Assembly: GCA_040954595.2 (NCBI GenBank)
Contig: CM082594.2
Coordinates: forward strand, 1,488,001 to 1,552,000
Source of the DNA: Balanoglossus misakiensis
Taxonomy: Eukaryota; Hemichordata
DNA: 64,000 nucleotides
Direction: 5' to 3'
The position numbers and the translations under genes are program-made. This document shows positions 38,101 through 50,100 of this stretch, in pieces. The notes beneath the pieces are model-generated. The model was not told the DNA's origin, did no database searches, and saw only the letters and a list, made by a program, of their open reading frames with translations. Numbering within the stretch: position 1 is the stretch's first letter; every line of letters starts with the position of its first letter.

Positions 38101-41100
38101 TGTTGTGTTTTGAATCCGGTAATAAATAACAGTTTTACCCCACATGAATTATAACATTCATTTCTCTGAGTGGTTTCTGGGGAAAAAGACAGCAATACAA
38201 TCTTTTCCATGAGAAAATTTATGTTAGGGGACAATTATGCTGTAAATGAAAAAAAAGAAAAAGCATAATTTTCTTGATATATTATATTTATTTGCATTTC
38301 TGTCATTTTGTTGCACCAGAATTGCGAATGTTAATTCTTCACAAGTGGTTCATAAAGATTGCACAGTGCTGCAGCAACTATCAACATCTGATTGGTAACA
38401 GGTTTTAAGAGACAATGGTATGATTTGAGATAAAAGGGAACATTTTTTTATTCTTTCAATGGCTCTCTCAACATGGATTCTCAATCTGGCAATATCACGA
38501 GTTTTCACAATTTCTTTCAAACTAAGATGTTTACCCTTTCCCCATGAACATTTGCGTGTGAACGGTGGAATTGCAAGATCTGCATGCCTTTTCAAACATA
38601 AATCCCTTATCAAAAAACCCCTATCAGCCATGACCAAGTCCCCCCTTTCAAGCAAATCAATTATACCACATTCCTTAGTAATGTGTCGATCAGATGCATT
38701 CCCACCCCACAACTTTGAAACAAAACTGATGAACCCATCTGGTGTTATACCTATAAGAGCTTTACATGTATTTGGTGATTTGTAATTAGAGTATGTTATA
38801 TATTGTGCTTTGGGCATTGATGGTTTTTGTATATAAAATTCTGTGCAATCAATGATTACTCTGGTTGTTCTATACTTTGACTTAAAACTACGAGGCAAGT
38901 TTTTCGACACACGTCTCCTGGATGGCCATTTCAGAAGAGGAGACATAGCTGACGACAATACATTAATCCATGTTATGAACACCTGGGACACTCGAGTGGT
39001 TGATGTACCAAACATGTCAGCTAAAATAAACAAAGACAATCCCACCCGTAGCCTCATGAGTGTCAACATAAACTCCTGAAAAGGACTGAGTTTTCGCTGT
39101 CTTCCTCGTTTCCTGGGTATGGTTCCTCCATTGTTCTCTTCCCTGAAAATTGGCCAGCAATAAATCATTATGTTGGGATAAAAGCAAGTGATGAGTGAAA
39201 CAAAGTTCATGAAGGTAAACCATCCCTATCCTAGCGAAGAGTTTCTGATGGACAAATGGTCAGAAAAACATGCATGAATAGAGCCCAGCAAGTTATCCAT
39301 CATCTTAAAGGGCTGCAAACAATTTACATATGCCAATATATGGTTAGAGGAGTGTCTAAATAATATATAAACTTTTCGCAAAGTCACCTAGGGAAAATAT
39401 GTCATTGGCTAGATACATGCACAATGATATGGTCAAACACTATCTCTTTCTGACACAGAATCAAAGTAACAAATGATTGAGAAATAACAAAAAAAATGGA
39501 AATATTACCTGAGACTAGGTTTTCCTTGCCAGTATTTTATATTTGTTGATGATGATGCAATATCAAAAACATCAGTAAGTTGGCTTCTTGATTTTATACC
39601 TACAGTATGTAATAAGAAATTATCTAATTATCAGATTTCACGACAAAATAAAAAATTCACAAGTTCATGGCACACAACTCATTGGCCTCTATCACTATTC
39701 CAAGCTTTAGCCCAGTAGCTGCTGTGGTTTTCCAGATTGACCATAGGCCCTTTAGGCACGGGCCCCTAAAAAACCCTACAAATACAGACAGCAGATATAC
39801 CACTCTTCACTGTAAAATGAGGAAAACAGTGAAGTCATTGCCAAGTCTAAGCTTTTTTCCAATATGTACCATATACATGATTTCCATAGCTTACCTGTGT
39901 ATTTCATGCAGCTTTTATCACTTTTCAGCAAACAATCCACAGTTAAATCGCGCCGTAATTTATCTTTATCACTCAAGACATTCTCCAGTTCATTTACCCT
40001 TTTTTGTAAAAATATATTGATTTCTTGGGCTTGCTGCAGATGTGACCCTTGAACAAAAAATTAAAAATTTGTTAATTTTAAGTTCCATTAGCTGTAACTC
40101 TTGTCTATGTTTAAGCAAAATGTACATGTACAACAATTTACTTCCTGAAGAGGATATGATCATTTATTTGTACAACAACAGTGATAATAAGGTTGTATAA
40201 AATATCCTTTTTTAAAACAGACAAATTTATATAAAAATATTGACAACAAATTAAAAGAAAATATCAATAATCATCTATAAAAATGAGCTTTGAGTGTTAG
40301 AGACAATTAATACTATACTTTACCTGTAATATCTGTTTGGGTAGCAACAGACACACCAGAACTATTTTCATTCAGATCAGTTCTACAGTAGGCATGATCA
40401 TCACTTGGAGGATTGGTGATATCAAAGACTGCATCTATGGTAAAGTTTGACAAAATGATCAGAACCATATATTATCGTTGACATATTCCTTTCACGAAAC
40501 TACAGTCATTTGGCCAATGTTTAGGTCCAAAAATAACTGAAGGTCACAACAAGACCAAGTACATTTCAATTCGAACGAACGAAAGCGATGCTATCATCAT
40601 TATCATGCGCCGGTGTTGTGCCGAATTCGGCACCATGCCGAATACGTCCCGCGCATGCCTTGACAAACAAGCGTGATTTCTATTCAGAAAACGGCCCCAC
40701 ACGACGTGTCGACCACCGCGCCGGTGCGTGCTTGGCGACAGTACGTGGTCAAGCAAGCGACAAGTGGGAGCGGAAGCAACGCTGTGTGGTATCACGTAGT
40801 ACCACCATGCTACGTGTGGCAAGTTGTGTGTCTTAGGGCCTGGTCAGAATTAACAGGGGGGGGGGGGGGAAGGCCGGTGCGATTCAAAATCCGCATGCAT
40901 GAAAAATACTGACCCTCCACCGATTTCTTGCACAAAAAATGCTGACCCTCCCCCTTCTCCGTGAACAAAATCAAGTGACCCTCCCCACAATATCTAGCCC
41001 GGAGACACAGGCGTAGTAGGGGAAAAGGAACGCCCGGGGACAGTCTCTATTTACGCACCAAATTCTGTGCGCAGAAGGACACGGGTGGTAAATCTTGTGT

Positions 41101-44100
41101 GTAAGCTAATTGGTCACTTAAATGTAACAATGTGTAAACCAAATGACATCATCGCATTCTAAATAAGGAAATAGAGGTGGAGTCATGAGTGAAATTCCCG
41201 CAACGGGGGTGTGGGAGTGGTTTTGAAGGTGTATGAATATTCATAACCAAGCTTTGTTAATTATATCATCCAACCACTGGCGCCCGTCAACATTTGATAG
41301 ATCAATCGTTATCCATTCGTTACTAAGCGACCCTGATCATTGCCAGGGCTACTATCTTTCAGCTCAGCAGGAAATTTCTCGACAGTCCCCGGGCGTTGTA
41401 TTCTAGATCGACGCCTGTGTCTCCGGGCTACACAATATCCGATGATTCATTCTGATTTGTACAATCAGATATTACTCAGTCAAACCAGGCAAAGTTCACA
41501 TGTGTACAGAAAATTGTCGACCACTATTAAATACACCTCAGTTAGTTATTTGCTTGTTTCCTCCAAAGTGTGACATTTGCAGTACATGAATACTTTGATT
41601 CATATGGCTTTTAAATATTCATTTTGAAATTTTCACTCTTATTCCTCAACATACTTTTCCTAGATAAATACAGTTATATGTACTTCATATCATTGTTAGT
41701 ATCTAAAACAGAAAAAGTTATTAAATGGACAACCTCGATGATACAAATCATGGAGAATTGTGGGTAAAATATCGTACTGTGCTCCCCTTCCCTTAAGAAA
41801 TTAGGGTTAGGGTTAGGGTTGGGGAAAATGTAAGTTTTAGCTAATGTTTGCAACACTACTGTAACACTTGGAGTGGGTCTATCTTTAAAGTGTAAGCTGT
41901 TTTGAGATCGCCAATTATTACTCTAAAACATATTGAAGACCCGATGTGAAATCTTTAATAATAAATAAACAGGTGTGCCAAAAGTAAAGTGATGTTACAG
42001 TGGATCTTATGTCTACAATCATTTTAAAGTATAGGGTGAATCACTGTTTCTAGGTAATGTTTGCAACACTACTGTAACACTTGGAGTGGGTCTATCTTTA
42101 AAGTGTAAGCTGTTTTGAGATCGCCAATTATTACTCTAAAACATATTATTATACCTCACTCTGTATTCCGTACTATTGATTGGCTGAGACCGTACCACGT
42201 GACATAGAAAAGAACGTGATATTACATGGTTGACAGAGTATATGGCCCGTTGGTAGGGGCTACGCGCGCGCTGAGAGAATATTACAGGCTGAGAACGGGT
42301 TTTAGGTTCTGCGCATCTTTTCTGCGCATAACAAACTGTCGTTCAATGGCTTCCTTTACGATCAGTCAACTCCCGCATATATGGCTTCAAAGCGACACAC
42401 AGGATTAACAGCTGTTCAACTGGACGATATTTTAACGCAAACGGGCAGTAAATACACCAAAGTCGCAACCAACAGCGCGGTTTCCTCAAGATTATCTGAG
42501 TTCGAAGTAGGTATGGCGAGATATTTTAGTTCCGGCAACCTGCAATGTACGACATGGACGCAACCCTCTAGGCTGTATGTATGGTCAAATGTTCGGTATA
42601 ATAAAATTAATAACACATGTCATGCTCGGGCAATATCATGATCTTTGGCCTGCCCTCGTGCTGGTGATCTCTGACCATAATATTGATAATACCCTCGCCT
42701 GCGGCTTGGGCATCATCAATATTATGGTCAGAGATCACCATCCCTCGTGCAGGCCAAAGATCATGATATTGCCCTCGCTAACATGTGTTATTATTTAATT
42801 GAAGACCCGATGTGAAATCTTTAATAATAAATAAACAGGTGTGCCAAAAGTAAAGTGATGTTACAGTGGATCTTATGTCTACAATCATTTTAAAGTATAG
42901 GGTGAATCACTGTTTCTAGGTAATGTTTGCAATAATACTGTAACACTTGGAGTGGGTCTATCTTTAAAGTGTAAACTGTTTTGAGATCTCCAACTATTAC
43001 TCTAAAACATATTGAAGACCCGATGTGAAATCTTTAATAATAAATAAACAGGTGTGCCAAAAGTAAAGTGATGTCACAGTTCTATATGAGGTTTATGAAT
43101 TACCTAGTTTGTATCCATAGTTACTGGCATTGCTGTACATGTAACAACTTTAAAAAAATGTAGGTAGTATCCCAACATGTTCTTAACAGTCTCTGAAAAT
43201 TACAAGCTTTAAATGACATGTTTTCTTACTTTCCTAATTTTTTACCTATGACACCCTGTTTTCTACAGTGTAAAGCCTATGAGGCACAAACATTTTGTTT
43301 CATAATTATATTTTTATAACTTCTTGTCTACATTTCTTAGATATTAAGGTACCCCAGAATTGAGAATTTAAATGTCTATCATTCCTGGAAAAATCAGCTC
43401 TTAAGCTCCTTTATTTTACATTTTAGGATAGGGTCTCTAATGTTATCATTTTTTTCCTATTCTTTAACATGCAATTAAAACGAAATAATTTCTTTTACAT
43501 CCCTTTATTGTGGCCCCACCTATAAATTTATTCTTAATGATTTTACATCCGGTCTTCAATATGTTTTAGAGCAGTTATTGGTGGTCTCAAAACTGGTTAC
43601 AGTTTGAAGATCGGCCAACCCTAAGTGTGTTAAAAGTAATGCAAACTTAACCTCAAAACTGAATATTTTCCCTATACTTGAACATGCATAATTACAATAG
43701 AATAAATTAAAATAAAAGACTAAATGAAATCAGATCTTTAAACCAAATAGTGTTTTGAATAGAGCAATTACTACTCTATATCATATATAAAAGACAAAAC
43801 AAATACATTAAAAAAAAATTTCCAAGTGTCCAAAAAAATTATTCTTTTGTTTTTATACATGTTACGTCTATGGGCATTATTTCAGTCTATTTTGCAACAA
43901 CATTTGGAATACTTAATGGCGTCCAATCTCAAAAGTGTAAACTTTTTTATATTCTAGAACTTTTATATTCTAGAACATCTCATGATGGTTTCTGGAAAGT
44001 TTCATCTTTGAAATGCTTAAAATAAAAAAATAATCTTAAAAAAGCAAAGTGTATATTAAAAAAAAGCTAATTTACAGCTAATTTACAGAAGTGTGCTTTT

Positions 44101-47100
44101 TGGTCAAAAAAGTGCTTTTATGTTAAAATATTTAAATGTAACTTTTGTCAAGAGTTTATAGATAGACACTCTACTTGTGTACCAAATTTCGAGGTCAAAG
44201 GTCAAAGGATAATGAAATCCGACATAGGTAAACCAACAACTATAAGCAATGGCGAAGTTGACCTTGACCTTCGAATTTCAAAATTTTTTCACCACACCAC
44301 ATTAAAACAACTTATTATCAATCTATCCTGTAATTTTCAGTGGTTTCCAACTATATTAAGGGGGTGACACCGCGTACCCTAAAAAGTATGTTTTTTTCAA
44401 TAGGTTTTTCCGCAATAACTTTTCAAGGTCAAGTTCAAAGTTGGTCAAATTTTAGTATGTTATAGAACTCGCCGAGACCTTTCTGAAAATATATAGTTTG
44501 TTATGGTTTATGTAAAATTTAAAAGTACCTACCAAGAAATCCGTCCATGCACAATTTGGACTTGCCGTCTGGAGCAACTTGCATATACCCACCAAGGCAT
44601 TTTTTTGGCCTTTCTAAAAATGTTTTTTTAAAGGCTGGGGTTAGACAGGGGACCAAAATCAATAACAACAACCTAAAAGATAACAAAATAAATCCAAACA
44701 ATTTTTTCTAACCCTCTTTTTTTGGCCAAACAAGACATAAGTTGGGCATTGGGGGACTCGACCTTAAAAAAACATGGAAGGGTTGACTTGTTTTTGTTGA
44801 TATTTGTTGTTGTTGTTTACATGTTTACCTACATTGTATCAAAAGGAGGGGTAAAACAAACATTGGCAAGGAAGTAGGGTTAGAGCCCGAAATCTCAGGT
44901 CCCCTAATGCCCGTTGGACCCTAATTAGGGTTAGGGTTAGGGGGTTTAAGATCACATACTGGTACATGTGTATGTTTTGTGAGTTGTGTGATGTATTTTG
45001 TAGTACAAGGGATGTCAATACATCCATACAGGAGTGCCTATATGAGCGCAAGTCTCTTTTCAGGATTTCTCTGTAACACTTCAAATTTTTGACATTATCG
45101 GTGTCATCCTTGCACAAAAATTAATGACCCTCCCCTTGACAAGTGCCCAAAATGTAGCGGCCCTCCCCCAAACCGTTGCATGAGAAATGGTGACCCTCCC
45201 CCCAATCGCACCGGCCCTACCCCCCCTGTTAATTCTGACCAGGCCCTTACCGCGCGGCCGATGCCTCCCCTAAGTTGGCAGTAGTTTCGACTAGAATTTC
45301 CACTGCAAACCAAAACATGGTTCATGCACGCAAACTTATGTAAGAGTAAAAGCTCGGGTCATCAGTAACATGTGTCTGAAATATTGCATTTTCTTGTGTG
45401 AAAGTTTTGCCATCCAACGTGCATGTAAGGCTATGCATGAATGTACATTGTACTGCACTGTAAACTTGGACATTGCATTACCGCAAGGATTTAATTTCAT
45501 TCCACCAACAAATCAGGGCCATGGGCAGATATTCACCCATTTAGGCCGAAACCATCACTTTTAGCTTTCAATAGTTAACATGACTTTAGTTGGGGTCTTA
45601 ATCGGCAACGGGGCTGAAATCGGCAGCTTTACCTGCCGATCTTATCCCTTAGAAGCCATGGTTTGTTTGTCAAGGCATGCGCGGGGACGTATTCGGCCAC
45701 GGGCGTCATGGAACAATAAAGTGTATGGATAACTTAGCATAGGTCTAAACGAATACACAATAAATTATTTCCTTTTTTTTATGTGAACGAGAACTACACT
45801 CACGAACGGCCTAGCTACAGCTGGACACGCAAAATATGCGAGCGAACGCACTAGCGCCGCCCAACGCGCCGAACAGGGAAGTGATGGAGCAATCTACAAC
45901 CGCACGCGCGCACGCGCCCGGCCCAGCGCGCGCGGCAGACGATCGTACGACTCCGTTGCTAGCCAGGACAGACGCGTTCGTATACAGTGTATGTAACATG
46001 TGTAAGGAAGGGTATGCAATCGCTCACATGGAGTCTGGGGACGTGCGTTACCAAAAAGGGGGGACAGGGGGCACACTTTGTTCTACGGAGCAGAGAGTGC
46101 CATCGAAGTGTAGTCAATAGTTTTCATTTTTGCTTAGAATGTGTCTTGAAAAGTGTTGGATTAATCATGAATAAAAAACGGAAAACGTGAAAAATACAAC
46201 AAATCCGTATACAAAACCATTGCGAATCTGGTGACCGGAAGTGCCGTGTTCGATCGCCGGGTTTTATATCATGTGTATGAAACTATGCGTGAGCTCAGCT
46301 CAGCTCCTCCCAGTCATGGTGGACGTTGTTCATGTGCATCACTGTTATATTTGCTATGATTTTTTTTGGATGAAAACAGTTTGTCCTATGTATACCTTTC
46401 ATGGCGAAATTTGCGACATCGCCCAAACGCCATTTTACGTCGGTAACGCACGTCCCCAGGACGAGTGACACTTTTCGATCGATAATATCTCGAATGTTCG
46501 ACCGACTTTTGAAAATTGAAAAGCCAGACATTAGGTTTCTCTGTCATCTAAAACGCATACTCTGATTTGGTAGCGATTGTCTTCGTAATAGTTGCCAAAT
46601 GGCGGTGGGCTGAAAATTCGTTTCATACCCTGTATATATGTGTACTCACGTACACAGATCAGTTGCGGGCGCGCACGCATGCGTAGACATCGCCTTTACT
46701 GCTCAAGACGAGATCGTATTCTTCCCTATCAAATGACGTCAGACGCGCTCAGGCGGCAGTTACGTGCGCATTCAAATTTCCAGATGACGGGCAACTTCAG
46801 CAACGTGGACTTACGTGGTGCAGACAAAGACTGTGCAGATGAAATGCAACGAGGCTGATGAGATACCATACCTGATACATGTTACGTGTTTGGCGGTTCT
46901 AAAGTAAAAACATACTCGGAAAAACTATTACTGGATGCCGAAATATTGCTTGCCCGTCATCTGGAAATGACTGCGCCATGTAGTCCGGCCGCCAAATCCA
47001 CTTTTTTTGCCGAACCTTGTTTTGGCGTCTAAAGTTTTTTTTAAAGTGGATTCTGCTTGCATAGATCACCAGAGTGAAAGAAATGGTTACTGGAGCTCCG

Positions 47101-50100
47101 TCAGTGTTGAGCAATTTGATATAATTAGCATAAAAAAATGGCCGCCAAATGATTTCAAATTATCAATATATATGCCGGCTGCCAAGTCCGCTGTTTGTGA
47201 CGAACCTTGTATAAGTGTCATCAGAGTTTTTAAAGCGGATTCTGCTTGCATAGATCACCAGAGTGAAAGAAATGGTTACTGGAGCTCCGTCAGTGTTGAG
47301 CAATTTGATATAATTAGCATAAAAAAATGGCCGCCAAATGATTTCAAATTATCAATATATATGCCGGCTGCCCAGTCCGCTGTTTGTGACGAACCTTGTA
47401 TAAGTGTCATCAGAGTTTTTAAAGCGGATTCTGCTTGCATAGATCACCAGAGTGAAAGAAATGGTTACTGGAGCTCCGTCAGTGTTGAGCAATTTGATAT
47501 AATTAGCATAAAAAAATGGCCGCCAAATGATTTCAAATTATCAATATATATGCCGGCTGCCAAGTCCGCTTTTTGTGACGAACCTTGTATTAGTGTCATC
47601 AGAGTTTTTAAAGCGGGTTCTGCTTGCATAGATCACAAGAGTGAAAGAAATGGTTACAGGAGCTCCGTCAGTGTTGAGCAATTTGAGATAATTAGCATAA
47701 AAAATGGCCGCCAAATGATTTCAATTATCAATGTAAGAGATATAGAAATCACCTTTATAGTGCGAAAACAGGTTAGTTGTCATAATTGAGTATATTTAAA
47801 TACTAATTTGCATAAGTTAACGCTCCATGACGTATATACAAGTATTGTAAACCCTAAACATGAGTTACATACACGTTTTAACCAGATGAATGTTAATCTT
47901 TGCCGCAAAGGAATATGGCCGTCACTGTAGTAAAATGCAAAATACAATGACTACATTGCATTTCTCACTTTAGAACTTCATAAACAAAGCATGATCTCAT
48001 CCAGTAGAACACATGGAAGTAAATGTACTCCACTGAGACATTAGATTTTTTATTTTTCATGGCACAAAACTTGCGGAAATGTTTCACTATACTGATATTC
48101 CTTTCATTTTTGGCCATTTTATCATAAATTCATAAATAAGTGTTTTCTTGATATACTATCAGGCAATATCATTTATTACACCTAATTAGAAGTACAGTGT
48201 AGATCAGAGATTATTTAAAGCTTAACTGTTTTTTATAAAGTTGAACTGTATAAACGCAGATTATAACGTATTCTCTAAACTACAATAAACTACATTGAAA
48301 TGTACATTAAAATGTACTAGACATTGTTCTGATCATATTTGTGTGTTTCCAAATGAGTGTATGCAATCCTGAAACACCCGTATACATATCCTTTATCTGT
48401 ATCTCGGATAAAGATACACCTATTAAAAATGTTCGAGCAGAATGTCTCATTAGTCAACATGAGTTTTTTTCCGGGATTTTACGATTTGTTTACAAGGGAT
48501 GGACAAAATAAACATTGGCCAAAGTTTAGACAAGGATATAATGAATAAAGTTAGCAACATTCTTATGATTCAGGACACACCTACAGCCTCCTATTCCTAT
48601 ATAAACACCATGGGAAGGAAACTGTCCCATTACAACAGAGACTAACATTACTGATGAAACAGGCTTTCTTTGGTGGCAGTCGTAGGCATGAGCATATTGT
48701 CATTAAACACAACTCAGGCTATATTTTTCAACAATGATGCCAAATGTAAATACACCGATGTTAAAATAATAAGAATGCTGAACTTCCTGTTACCTTTCTA
48801 TACATCCATATGGAGCCAAGTTTATGTAATCTCTACGAAATATGATGTAAAACTATTGCTTGTAAATGTTCCAGTAACACCTTAGATAAGTCGTCGATTT
48901 CATAATTGTGAACTATCCTACTATATGTGACCTACGGGTAGTCATAACCAGCTATAACCCTATAACCACTGAAATTAAATACAAACACTGGTCCCCAGAT
49001 CGCATTTGTGATTCGCCTCGAAATAATGTACTGATCAGCTGAACGAGATCTTTCAACCTTCAAATCTCTGTTCACACTTTTATCCTGAAAACACTAGATA
49101 AAACTGTAAAGTCTTCCGATCTATCCCTTTGATGTGCGTTTTCGAAAAGAACTGGTGTGGAAGATGTTAAGCTTCTTATTTTAAATTCATTTATAGAAAC
49201 ATCTTGAGAAACCTGAAGGAATGCGCGCAAGAAGACCTTTATAAAAATCAAGTAGAAATTGTCCCGACTCACACATACCTTGGCTCCATTTTTGATAATA
49301 CATTAAAATGGGATGCCAACACGTATTTTGTAGTGAGAAAGAGCAGTGTTTGTATTTTTAAAGGAAATTGGCATCGTTTAGATAAGAAAGGGAAATTCAT
49401 TCATTTAAAGCGTTCTAACATTTTCCTTCAGTTGACTGCTGCCTATCTGTCCTTAAAAGTAAAAAAATGCTGGAAAAGACAAGGCAGTTCCAAAATAATC
49501 TGCACTCCTGTTAGAAATTAGCAATGTTTTTTTTATAATCAACAGGTATTTCGCAAAGCTTGCACAATCAATCCTTCAACATCCATGATTTATCACCATA
49601 GTTTAACTTCCTCCTCGTTCATTTTTAAAGGTTTCAGCTTGCAGGTTGAACAGGCACAAACATTCAGCTTTTAAACGATATGAGTTGATTGATGTTCCAT
49701 GTGTATCCTTGCCCTTTTTAAATGTTCGAAATGTTTTCACAATGTGTATGTATGTTTTTCAAGAGTCATTGTTTGCCAAGTTTTATGATGAATAAACAAA
49801 ACTCCCAAGATGCGGTAAAGTTTGCAACTAATATGAGGACTTTAAAATTAGACACAGCTTATTACCTTTAAAACGAAATTGAGGCAGACATTCTCTGACT
49901 TTCGCAGAATAATTTACGAAATTCAGTGGTATCTAAAGAGACTTTGTAATTCCAAATATGACTCATCAGTCACTCAAATGGCAAGTGACAGTATTTCTGG
50001 ATTTGACTCACAATAATAGTTTGGCATTTTGGTAAATTACACTTTAGTTTGTTCCTTTTGGTCAATCTTGACTGGGGTAACATTCTCGCATGATACGTTG

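Larger units (their letters stand above)
40836..45246. mobile_element. PIF/Harbinger-type non-autonomous element, 4.4 kb, inside V
   Basis: GGGCCTGGTCAGAATTAACA at 40836 is exactly inverted at the right end (45227-45246). TTA lies on both sides (40833-40835, 45247-45249). The ends continue as GACCCTCCCC-rich arms. The interior has no transposase; it holds a smaller MITE, a 213-bp tandem array with a hairpin insertion, and AT-rich sequence. Confidence 0.85.

Noticed and set aside
41799-44943. Interstitial telomere blocks
   Set aside because: Only three to four TTAGGG units at each of two places, inside an AT-rich transposon interior.
47007-47789. 260-codon open frame as a protein gene
   Set aside because: It is entirely made of a 189-bp tandem repeat inside a transposon; the open frame follows from the period being a multiple of three.
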